NCBI GenBank assembly: GCA_965279085.1
Contig: OZ257149.1
Coordinates: 4,092,001 to 4,156,000, forward strand
DNA length: 64,000 nucleotides
Source of the DNA: UBA7672 sp965279085
GTDB lineage: Bacteria > Pseudomonadota > Alphaproteobacteria > Caulobacterales > Hyphomonadaceae
Direction of reading: 5' to 3'
Shown here: positions 53,228 through 61,161 of the stretch, piece by piece
Position numbering within the stretch: the stretch's first letter is position 1
Layout: each line of letters starts with the position of its first letter
Notes under the pieces: generated by a model
What the model saw: only the letters and a program-made list of their open reading frames with translations
The model's database searches: none
Told to the model about the DNA's origin: nothing
Position numbers and translations under genes: made by a program

Positions 53228-56200
53228 CTACCAGAAGGCCATCCGCAGCGTGATCGAGCCGTAGTGCGTCATCGACGTGTCGCCGATCTCCGCATCGTAG
53301 CCGATCTTCAGGTTGAGGAACTGGCTGTCGATGTTGAGGCCGAGGCCCGCGACGATCGCGTCCTCCGGTTCCACGCCCGGGTCGAGCTGGAACGTCGTTC
53401 CGGTCGAGCCACCAGAAAAGCGCATGATGGCGGGCGTGTTTTCCCAGTTGAGGATGTTGCGGTAGCCGACCGACAGTTGCGGACGGAACTTGTAAGCATC
53501 GTCCCCGCCGAAGTCGCCTACCAGCGAGAGGCCGTAGGAAGCCGTCGCCAGCGACGCATCGCTGTCGCCGGCGACCAGCGCAAGGCCATCGTCGGTGGCG
53601 GCGGTTTCCGTGTAGCCGTCCTGCTGGAAGCCGATGTAGTCGGCGGCCACGAACGGTTTCAGGTCGAGCCAGCCAAGCGGCATCGTGTAGGTGGCGCGGG
53701 CGCCGGCGGTGTAGGTCTGGCCGGTCCACTCGCCCTTCACGCGGTCGGAGAGTGAGCCGATCTCGACTTTACGGTCGGAAGTGAAGTCGACGAAGCCGAC
53801 GGAAGCAGCACCATTGACGGCGAGGTTGCCGTTTAGCCATCCGGCGTAAGCGCCGAACGATTTGTGCGAAACGTTCAGCGGCGCGCCGGTGCGGGTTTCT
53901 TCTTCGAGCTCTGCCGATTCAAGCGATGCGAAAGCGCCGATCAGGGCGTTGCCATCGGAGATGACGTCGATGCCCGCGGCAACGCCGAAGCCACCACCCT
54001 CGACGCCGACCGAGCTGCCGCTGGGATCAGCCTTGTGGAACACGCCGAACTCTTCGGTCCATGCGCCGCCGGGTGCGTTGGGCTTGTTGGTGATGAGATC
54101 GAGCCTGTGCGCGGTGGCGCCGAAGGCAGCGGTCGAGTTGGAGGCGAGAACGCGCATCACAGATGCGTCCGAACCCGGGAGCAGGTCGCTCCAGCCGCGC
54201 AGGAACTCGGCCGATCCCGGAATGGACGTGACGGCGGCGCCAACATTGTCATCCTCTTCCATCAGGTCGAGCACGGCCGAGTAGGCGCCGGTCTGGCGGC
54301 CGTTGAGGCCGAGCTGCTGGGCCGTCTTGACGCTGAGGTTCAGGTCGATCGCGTTTGCGTTCGGCTGGGTCAGGGTCATGTTATAGATGAACGGCGCATT
54401 GGCGTTCAGCATGCTGTTGATCGAAGCGCCGAGGTTCAGCGTTCCGGCATTGAGCACGCGCAGCGAGAAAGTCTCGTTGCGGAACTGGTCGAAGATCGGC
54501 GTGAACTGGGTGTTCGCGGCGACATCGGCCGTGCCGGTGATGTTGAAGATCGGAATGTTGCCCGCGATGCGCGCATTGTCGATCACCAGACCGACCTTGG
54601 CGTTGTTGGCCAGTGTCATGGCGCTCAGCGACAGCGTGCCGGCGGCGCTGTTGTTCATGGTCGAGTTGTTGACGATCATAGACATCGGGCCGCCGCCCGT
54701 GCGCGTGATGCCGCCGTTGTAGGTCGACTGGTTGAGGAAGCTCAGCGTGCCTGTCGTGTTGCCGAGGGCGAGGTTGCCCTCCATCTCGGAGCCGTTCAGG
54801 GAGACGGTCGCCGCCGATCCGCCGAAGGTCGCATTGCCGAACAGCTTGGCGCTGTTGATGTTCAGCGTATCGCTCCCTGTGCCGAACGCGACGTCGCCGC
54901 TCATTTCACCGGAGAGCAGGTTGAGCTGGTCGTTGCCGACGCCGAACAGCACATCGCCGGCGATACGTGCGTTGTCGACCGTGTCGTTCTGCGTGACCGT
55001 AACGCCCGATGCGCTATGCGACAGGTCGAGTGCGATCGCCTGACCGGCGCCGCTGGTGATGTCGTCTTCCTCATCGTCATCGATGAAGCCGGCGGAGAGG
55101 CGAGACGTGTTGGTGAAGTTCGTCACCGTGCCCGACAGGTCCTGGAAGGCGATCGCATCGCCATCATAACCGCGGACGGAGGCCAGCATCAGGCCGCTGT
55201 TGGTGACGGTCGGCAGGCTTGCGCCTGCGTTGACGGCCACAGCGATCGCGTCGTGCGTGGTCTCGGTGCTGACGCTCGCGGCGATGCTGCCCGTGTTGAG
55301 CAGGAGAGGCGTCGAGGCGCCGGAACCGATCTGGAAGCCGGTCGCGTTGCCTTCGAAGGCGACCGCGCTGATGCCGCCGCTGTTGAAGATGCCGCCTTCC
55401 ACCACTGTGGTGTGCGTGCCATCCGCCGAGCCAGCGATCTTCAGCGCCGTTGCATTGAAGCCCATATTGAGGCCGTTGGCGGAAATCCCACCGCGGTTCA
55501 TGAAGCCGTAGTCGTAGTCGAACGTGCCGATGATTTCGTCGAGGTTGTCATCGTCGTCGTCGTCGGTCGTATCCCGGATCGTTTCGCGGACACGCGAGAG
55601 GACGATGTCCTGGCCGGCGCCGCCATCGATCGACTGGATATTGATGGCCGGAGCGGAGCCGAAGGTCTGGACCGTTCCCGTCGTGCGGTCCTCGTTGAAG
55701 TTCTGGACGACATCCTTGACGTCGGCCGTTGGGTCGGCGCCGCCGGTGGCCGTGCCGTTGATCAGGAAGCCGCGCGCAAGGTTGCTGCGAACCTCGACCG
55801 CGCTGCCGCCGACGAGCAGGTCGTCCGCATCGCGCTCGTCCGGCTCGTCCGTGCCCGTATCGTTGTCGTCCGCGTCGTCCGGATCTTCGTAGTTCGAGAG
55901 CGTCGTGCTCGTGAAGCCGGTCGACAGTACGCCGCCGTCGATCATGAATTCGCCGGAGACGTTGCCGCCGACGCGCACGCCGACAGAGCCCTCGCCGATC
56001 GCCGACGTAACGCCGCCGCCGATCTCGACGTTGCCGGTCACGTCTTCACGGAAATCCAGCGCCACGCCGTTGGACCCGGTGAGATTGATCCCTGCCGTGC
56101 CATCCTGGCGGTAGTTGCCGACAAGGTTCGAGCGGATCGAGACGCCGTAGGAATTGTTGCCCTCGACGGTGATCGAGCCGGCGCTGAGCCGCAGGTTGCC

Positions 56201-56647
56201 GGTGAGTGTGCCGCCCGGTTCGACCAGCACGCCGACCCGGTTGGTTCCCTGGGCGAGGGGGCCATCGAGATCGTCGTCGTCGTCAGTATCCGTGCGTGTG
56301 TAGTCCTCGATCAGGCTGATCGTGCCCGAGTTGGTGAAGTTGGCGTTGAAGCCGGGGAGGATGCGGACGCCGACGGTGTCGCTCGAGTTGACGGTGCTGA
56401 GGGTGCCGGCGTTGGTGACGTTGTTGTTGCTGTTGATGGTGATCGGCGCGCTGTTGGCCGGAGCGCCGGTCAAGGTTACCGAGCCCGTGCTCGTGACTTC
56501 GACGTTGGCGTTGGTTCCGCCGGTTCCCGCTGTGGCGGTCTGAACGGGCGTCGTGGTCGCCGTGGAAATGGAGACCTGCGCGGCGGCCGGAAGTGCGAAT
56601 ACGAGTGGAGCCGCGGCTCCAAGCAGCAGGCGTACCTTGAGGGTCAT
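53228..56647 (-). CDS. Autotransporter with Asp-rich passenger
   Basis: 1139 aa type-Va secretion protein. Signal peptide MTLKVRLLLGAAAPLVFALP..AAA from ATG 56647; ATG 56677 is the alternative, and neither has an ideal ribosome site. The passenger (about 30-850) is Thr/Asn/Gly-rich beta-helix material with repeated NNS, TNSG and VRVGGNVSG-type turns. Four acidic stretches stand out (TDTDDDDDLD, DPDDADDNDTGTDEPDERD, DTTDDDDDDNLDE, DDDEEDD). The autotransporter beta domain (about 880-1139) starts near WTEEFGVFHKAD and ends in the outer-membrane signature ITLRMAFW. A surface structure or adhesin is likely. Confidence 0.9.
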   Translation of the reverse strand: MTLKVRLLLGAAAPLVFALPAAAQVSISTATTTPVQTATAGTGGTNANVEVTSTGSVTLTGAPANSAPITINSNNNVTNAGTLSTVNSSDTVGVRILPGFNANFTNSGTISLIEDYTRTDTDDDDDLDGPLAQGTNRVGVLVEPGGTLTGNLRLSAGSITVEGNNSYGVSIRSNLVGNYRQDGTAGINLTGSNGVALDFREDVTGNVEIGGGVTSAIGEGSVGVRVGGNVSGEFMIDGGVLSTGFTSTTLSNYEDPDDADDNDTGTDEPDERDADDLLVGGSAVEVRSNLARGFLINGTATGGADPTADVKDVVQNFNEDRTTGTVQTFGSAPAINIQSIDGGAGQDIVLSRVRETIRDTTDDDDDDNLDEIIGTFDYDYGFMNRGGISANGLNMGFNATALKIAGSADGTHTTVVEGGIFNSGGISAVAFEGNATGFQIGSGASTPLLLNTGSIAASVSTETTHDAIAVAVNAGASLPTVTNSGLMLASVRGYDGDAIAFQDLSGTVTNFTNTSRLSAGFIDDDEEDDITSGAGQAIALDLSHSASGVTVTQNDTVDNARIAGDVLFGVGNDQLNLLSGEMSGDVAFGTGSDTLNINSAKLFGNATFGGSAATVSLNGSEMEGNLALGNTTGTLSFLNQSTYNGGITRTGGGPMSMIVNNSTMNNSAAGTLSLSAMTLANNAKVGLVIDNARIAGNIPIFNITGTADVAANTQFTPIFDQFRNETFSLRVLNAGTLNLGASINSMLNANAPFIYNMTLTQPNANAIDLNLSVKTAQQLGLNGRQTGAYSAVLDLMEEDDNVGAAVTSIPGSAEFLRGWSDLLPGSDASVMRVLASNSTAAFGATAHRLDLITNKPNAPGGAWTEEFGVFHKADPSGSSVGVEGGGFGVAAGIDVISDGNALIGAFASLESAELEEETRTGAPLNVSHKSFGAYAGWLNGNLAVNGAASVGFVDFTSDRKVEIGSLSDRVKGEWTGQTYTAGARATYTMPLGWLDLKPFVAADYIGFQQDGYTETAATDDGLALVAGDSDASLATASYGLSLVGDFGGDDAYKFRPQLSVGYRNILNWENTPAIMRFSGGSTGTTFQLDPGVEPEDAIVAGLGLNIDSQFLNLKIGYDAEIGDTSMTHYGSITLRMAFW

Positions 56648-56883
56648 GGAAGCCGTCAACTCCTGAAAAGTCCGCATACTTTACTGTCGTACGCCCCACG
56701 CCGCGGGCTCTGGACGGCCTGCCTAGCCTGCCGCGCGCCCGGAGAAAACCCCGGACATGCGGTTGAGGCCGGAATCCCTATGAGGGCGAGCCGACCCTTC
56801 AATTCCCACTGCACAGGTGTGGCGGAAAGGTGGCCGGAGGGCCGTTCATGAAGCGACTGCTCAGGCCTGTTGCCTGATCGCTC

Positions 56884-57843
56884 CTATTTCTTTGGATTAG
56901 CCAAGAAGAAGCGCCACATCACTTCGCTGGCGTTTAAGTCGGGGGTCGGCTGGTCTGCCTCGGCGCGTCCGGCCTTGCCGCCTGGCCAGGCATGGCCATT
57001 GTTCGCGACCCTGTAAAAGTGAACGGGTTTGCCGGAAGTGCATTTCTCCCAGCGGATTTCAACAAGCTTCTGCTGCCTGTCGAAAGCCTCCACAGGCGTT
57101 CCGCAGCCATTGGCCTTCGCCCAGTAGTCGGCCTGATTCACATCAGGCGCGACATCATGGTCTTCGGGCCTGCGGGCGAGGTTGGCCGCCACGCCGCGCC
57201 GTTCAGGTCCGCCGAGCGGGCCGCCGGCGGCGGGAACCGTCTGGTCGGTCTGGCCGACAAAGATGATAGCCGCGACAGGTCCCTTGGGCGGTTGTTCATC
57301 TCCGAAGATGGCGCCGACGATCGGGGCGATGGCGGCGATTCTGTCGGGCAGCTCCCGTGCCAGGACATGCGACATCATCGCGCCGTTCGACATGCCGGTG
57401 ACGTAGACGCGTTTCGGGTCGGCGCGGCCGGAGGCGATGAGGTCGTCGATGATCTTCCGAATGAAGCCGACATCGTCGATCCTGTTCTCGCGGGCGTAGG
57501 CGCAGCAATGGCCCGCGTTCCAGGTGAGCAGGCGTCCGCCGGGCGTGCCGCCGGTGCCGCCAGGATAGACAGCGATGAAATGCTCGCGCGCGGCGACGAT
57601 ATCCATCTGGCTCATGTCGACGGCGTTCTCGGGATGGCCGCCGCCGCCATGGAGGACGATGACGACCGGCGCTTTCTTGCCGCCTGAGAAGTCGTGCACG
57701 AGATAGCGGCGCTCGCGGCCGTCATGCTGCATCTTCTCGTCGGTGAGTTTCGCGCCGGCGGGTGTGGCCGGTTGCCCGGTCGATGGGCCGGCGGAGCATG
57801 CGGCAAGTGCGAGGAGGACGGCGGATGCGATCGTGCGGATCAT
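56884..57843 (-). CDS. PHB-depolymerase-like esterase (LpqC family), lipoprotein
   Basis: 319 aa alpha/beta hydrolase. ATG 57843 has AAGGA 7 nt upstream; the signal ends in a lipobox Cys (LALAAC). VVIVLHGGGGHPENA gives the oxyanion region, the nucleophile is VTGMSNGAMMSH, the Asp is near VGQTDQTVP, and the His is in VANNGHAWPGG. Relatives include feruloyl and PHB esterases; here a periplasmic ester substrate is likely. Divergent from the sulfatase with 94 bases between starts. Confidence 0.9.
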   Translation of the reverse strand: MIRTIASAVLLALAACSAGPSTGQPATPAGAKLTDEKMQHDGRERRYLVHDFSGGKKAPVVIVLHGGGGHPENAVDMSQMDIVAAREHFIAVYPGGTGGTPGGRLLTWNAGHCCAYARENRIDDVGFIRKIIDDLIASGRADPKRVYVTGMSNGAMMSHVLARELPDRIAAIAPIVGAIFGDEQPPKGPVAAIIFVGQTDQTVPAAGGPLGGPERRGVAANLARRPEDHDVAPDVNQADYWAKANGCGTPVEAFDRQQKLVEIRWEKCTSGKPVHFYRVANNGHAWPGGKAGRAEADQPTPDLNASEVMWRFFLANPKK

Positions 57844-57937
57844 GTCGTATCCTTCGGAGCGGGAGCAGCACTTGACCACAAGCGTGGCGCGCCGCAATGC
57901 TACTCGTCGGTATCACAATATCAAGCGGAGATGCATG

Positions 57938-59395
57938 ATGCTGCGTGGATTGTCGTGGCTGGCTGCCGGGCTGCTTGCGTCATGCATGGGCCCGCAGGCG
58001 GAAGAGCAGCAGGCCGCGTCCGGAGCGAAGAAGCCGAATGTGGTGATCATTCTCGCGGATGATCTCGGCTACGCCGACATCTCCACCTACGGCATCAAGC
58101 GGATCAACACGCCGAACATCGACCGCATCGCGAAGTCGGGCGTGGCGTTCACGGATGGGTATTCGGCTGCGCCGGTCTGTTCACCCTCGCGCGCGGGGCT
58201 CAACACCGGGCGGCATCCCGACAGGTTCGGCTTCGAGTTCAACAACGGGCCGGCACGGCGGGACATCGAGCTGAACCTCGGCATTCCGAAGGATGAGATC
58301 ACGCTCGCGAAGGCGCTGAAGGACGAGGGCTATCACACCGGCCTGATCGGCAAGTGGCATCTCGGTTCCAACGACGATTTCTATCCCACCAATCGCGGCT
58401 ATGACGAATTTGTCGGGCTGCTGACGGGGGCGACCTCGTACATGGCGCCGACCGCGCCGGGGCACATCTTCGTCGAAGTCGCCGGTTCAGACGCGCGGCC
58501 TGCCCCGCGGCGGAGCGCGGCGAACCAGATCATTGAGGGGCCGGATCGCAAGGTTGTCGAGAACGAGGATCGTTACCTGACCGAGTATCTCGGCGAGCGG
58601 GCGGTGAATTTCATCAAGCGCAGCGCGGCCAGCGATGCGCCCTACTTCCTCTACGCGGCGTTCACCGCCCCGCACGATCCGCTGCAGACGACGCAGAAGT
58701 ATTATGACCGTTTCCCGCAGATCAAGGATGAGGGGATGCGGGTCTATGCGTCGATGGTTTCCGCACTGGATGACCAGGTGGGCGCGATCATCGATGCGGT
58801 CGAGGCTTCGGGCGAGAACAACGACACGATCATCTATTTCATGTCGGATAATGGATGTGCGGCCTACATCCAGGGCATTTGCGACTGCGCGCCGATGCGC
58901 GGGGGCAAGCTGAGCCATTACGAGGGCGGGACGCGCGTGCCGTTCATGATGCGCTGGCCGGGGAAGATCGCGGAGGGCCAAGTCTATCGCAAGGTTGTCT
59001 CGACCATGGACGTGTTCACGACGTCGCTGACGGCGGGCGGCGGGGAACTGCCGAAGGACCGCGTGTTCGATGGCGTGGACCTGCTGCCTTACATCACGGG
59101 CAGGGACGCGGGCCTGCCGCATGACCAGCTGGCGTGGCGGCGGACGCCGAATGCGTCGATCCGCAAGGGCGACTGGAAATTGTGGAAGAGCCTCGATGGC
59201 AAGTTCACGCTGCTGTTCAACCTGAAGGACGATCCCAACGAGGCGACCAATCTTGCGGAGAAGGAACCCGCGAAGCTGAAGGAGCTGAGCGACGCGTTCG
59301 ATCTGTGGTCGAAGGACATGAAGGACGCGGCGTGGCCGTCGCGGCCGTTCGTGAATTACAATGTGTGCGGAACGCCGTTCGAGTTGCCCATATGA
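57938..59395 (+). CDS. Type-I sulfatase, lipoprotein
   Basis: 485 aa. Start 57938 has GGAG 7 nt upstream (ATG 57935 is adjacent); the signal peptide ends at Cys in LLASC. The metal motif is VVIILADDLGYADIS. The modification motif APVCSPSRAGLNTGRHP contains C-x-P-S-R, where Cys becomes formylglycine. GKWHLG and MSDNGC..MRGGKLSHYEGGTRVPF are further active-site segments. It removes sulfate from an organic ester in the periplasm. The next plus-strand gene encodes the likely maturation enzyme. Confidence 0.94.
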   Translation: MLRGLSWLAAGLLASCMGPQAEEQQAASGAKKPNVVIILADDLGYADISTYGIKRINTPNIDRIAKSGVAFTDGYSAAPVCSPSRAGLNTGRHPDRFGFEFNNGPARRDIELNLGIPKDEITLAKALKDEGYHTGLIGKWHLGSNDDFYPTNRGYDEFVGLLTGATSYMAPTAPGHIFVEVAGSDARPAPRRSAANQIIEGPDRKVVENEDRYLTEYLGERAVNFIKRSAASDAPYFLYAAFTAPHDPLQTTQKYYDRFPQIKDEGMRVYASMVSALDDQVGAIIDAVEASGENNDTIIYFMSDNGCAAYIQGICDCAPMRGGKLSHYEGGTRVPFMMRWPGKIAEGQVYRKVVSTMDVFTTSLTAGGGELPKDRVFDGVDLLPYITGRDAGLPHDQLAWRRTPNASIRKGDWKLWKSLDGKFTLLFNLKDDPNEATNLAEKEPAKLKELSDAFDLWSKDMKDAAWPSRPFVNYNVCGTPFELPI

Positions 59396-59412
59396 GGTTG
59401 GGCGAGAATCCA

Positions 59413-59548
59413 TCCTTCCCCGTGCACGGGGAAGGTGGCCCGAAGGGCCGGATGGGGGACGCTGCAAGAGGATTGCAGGAGCGAGTCCCCATACCGACTC
59501 CCCCTCCGTCGCTTCGCGCCACCTCCCCCGCTTCGCGGTGGAGGACGG
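59413..59548. repeat. Imperfect palindromic repeat between sulfatase and FGE genes
   Basis: Contains a perfect 22-bp palindrome at 59414-59435 (core CCCCGTGCACGGGG) and longer complementary parts (GGAAGGTGGC with GCCACCTCCC; GGGGGAC with GTCCCC). Its right end lies 5 bases before the next start codon and supplies the GGAGG there. Confidence 0.75.
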
Positions 59549-59553
59549 GTTCG

Positions 59554-60378
59554 ATGATCTGCCTCCTGGCCTTGTCAGCCTGCGGCGCGCCGCCATTGCA
59601 GCGCGATGCGACGATGGTCGAGATTCCGGCGGGGCCGCAGACGCAGATCGGGGATGACCGAGCGCCGCGGGATGAGCGGCCGCAGTTTGCGCTAGATGTT
59701 GCGGGTTTCCGGATGGACCGCACGCCGGTGACGGTGGCGCAGTTCCGCGCGTTCGTTGCGGAGACGGGGTATGTCAGCGACGCGGAGAAGGCGGGCTTCG
59801 GGGGCGTGCTGAGCAAGGGCGAAGGCGCGTGGGTCGATGCCGAAGGCGCGACTTGGGAGCGGCCGCGCGGGTCAGGGAAAGAGAAGGCGGCGGACGATCA
59901 TCCGGTGACGCAGGTGTCGTGGAACGACGCCACGGCGTTCTGTAAAGCGCACGGACAGCGCTTGCCCACCGAGTTCGAGTGGGAGCGGGCGGCGCGGCTG
60001 GGGCAGACACCGGACGGCACGGTGTTCGAGATGGGGACCGGGCTGGCGGCGAGGGCGCGGGCGAATACATGGCAGGGCGTCTTCCCGCTGATGGATACGG
60101 GGGAGGACGGGTATCTCGGCACGTCGCCCGTGGGCGCGTTCGGTGTCGCGCCTTCGGGGCTGACTGACATGGCGGGCAATGTGTGGGAGTGGACGGCCTC
60201 GTCCTACATTCCTTATCCGGCAGCGCTGAGCGACAAGCGTGCGGCGCCGGAGAAGGTGCAGCGCGGCGGATCCTTCCTCTGCGCGACGGACGTGTGTGAG
60301 GGCTTTCGCGCGACGGCGCGGGCGCATGCGACTGCCGACACAGCTCTCATGCACGTCGGCTTCAGGTGCGCGGGATAA
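59554..60378 (+). CDS. Formylglycine-generating enzyme homologue, predicted lipoprotein
   Basis: 274 aa SUMF1/FGE-fold protein. From ATG 59554 it reads MICLLALSAC, a short lipoprotein-like signal with no basic residues. Domain: MVEIPAGPQTQIGD, DVAGFRMDRTPVTVAQFRAF, PVTQVSWNDATAFCKAHGQR, LPTEFEWERAAR, LTDMAGNVWEWTASSY. The active cysteine pair is present as RGGSFLCATDVC, spaced as in characterised FGE (C-x4-C), and HVGFRC closes the domain. It probably converts the sulfatase Cys to formylglycine; the apparent export signal is unusual. Ends flush against the convergent TetR gene. Confidence 0.88.
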   Translation: MICLLALSACGAPPLQRDATMVEIPAGPQTQIGDDRAPRDERPQFALDVAGFRMDRTPVTVAQFRAFVAETGYVSDAEKAGFGGVLSKGEGAWVDAEGATWERPRGSGKEKAADDHPVTQVSWNDATAFCKAHGQRLPTEFEWERAARLGQTPDGTVFEMGTGLAARARANTWQGVFPLMDTGEDGYLGTSPVGAFGVAPSGLTDMAGNVWEWTASSYIPYPAALSDKRAAPEKVQRGGSFLCATDVCEGFRATARAHATADTALMHVGFRCAG

Positions 60379-61041
60379 CTACTTCTTCTCGGCCTTCTCG
60401 GGCGGATCGAGGTCGTAGGCTTCGCGAGTGGCCTTGCGCCATTCGCGGATGATGCGGCCGTACCAGACGAAGCGCTTCTCGTCGTCGAGGCCGTCGGTGT
60501 CTTCGAGCCATGTGACCAGCGTGTCGAAAGCCAGCGAGCTCATGCTCTTGGAAGCTTTCGCGACACGGGCGGCTGCGCCTGCAGGCGCGCCGGGCGCAGG
60601 CTGGAAGAAGCCGGCCGCCTGCGCGTGGATCAGGCTCAGCAGGCGTTCGCGGTGTGGCTCCAGCGATGGATCGCCGCGGAAAGTCTTGAGCGCGACGAGA
60701 AAGATTTCCGGCTCTTTTTTCGCTTCCAGATAAAGGACGCGGAGGGCCCAGCCATAGCCATCCCACTTGCCCTGCTGCGTCTTCACCATGACGTCGTGGA
60801 TGTGCTGGAAGAAGCTGTCGATCAGGTCTGCGCGCGAGGGGAAGATCCGATAGAAGACGGGCTTTGGCGCGCCGGCGGCGTCGGCCACATCCTGCATCGA
60901 AGCGGAAGCGCCCTTGGCGAGGAAAGCCTTGGCGGCGGCGCGCAGGTAGTCGGCCTTGCGGGCGGCCTTGTCGACGCGGGGCTTGGCGCGCGACCCGGAC
61001 TGCGGGCCAGGATTGGTGGTCCGTTGAGCTGGTCTGACCAT
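60379..61041 (-). CDS. TetR-family regulator
   Basis: 220 aa from ATG 61041; a GTG at 61074 would add 11 residues, and neither has a clear ribosome site. A basic N-terminal tail precedes the HTH: KADYLRAAAKAFLAKGASASMQDVADAAG, then APKPVFYRIFPSRADLIDSFF. C-terminal ligand domain about 80-220. The stop codon directly abuts the stop of the convergent FGE gene, without a spacer. The target is unknown; the upstream neighbour is oligopeptidase B on the same strand. Confidence 0.88.
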   Translation of the reverse strand: MVRPAQRTTNPGPQSGSRAKPRVDKAARKADYLRAAAKAFLAKGASASMQDVADAAGAPKPVFYRIFPSRADLIDSFFQHIHDVMVKTQQGKWDGYGWALRVLYLEAKKEPEIFLVALKTFRGDPSLEPHRERLLSLIHAQAAGFFQPAPGAPAGAAARVAKASKSMSSLAFDTLVTWLEDTDGLDDEKRFVWYGRIIREWRKATREAYDLDPPEKAEKK

Positions 61042-61161
61042 GGCGATAGTCGAGTCCCCCACAGGATATGACACTACCGCGACAATAGCGGTCCCGGCAG
61101 CGCTGGCGCCATAACTTTCATCGAACGCGGGGTATGTCGAATCCGAAGAGCGGAATGGTTT

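Noticed and set aside
53864..56851. A 995-codon plus-strand frame opposite the autotransporter
   Set aside because: Arg/Val/Asp-biased composition typical of antisense in GC-rich DNA, with no family signature; the autotransporter on the other strand has signal peptide and beta-barrel ending.
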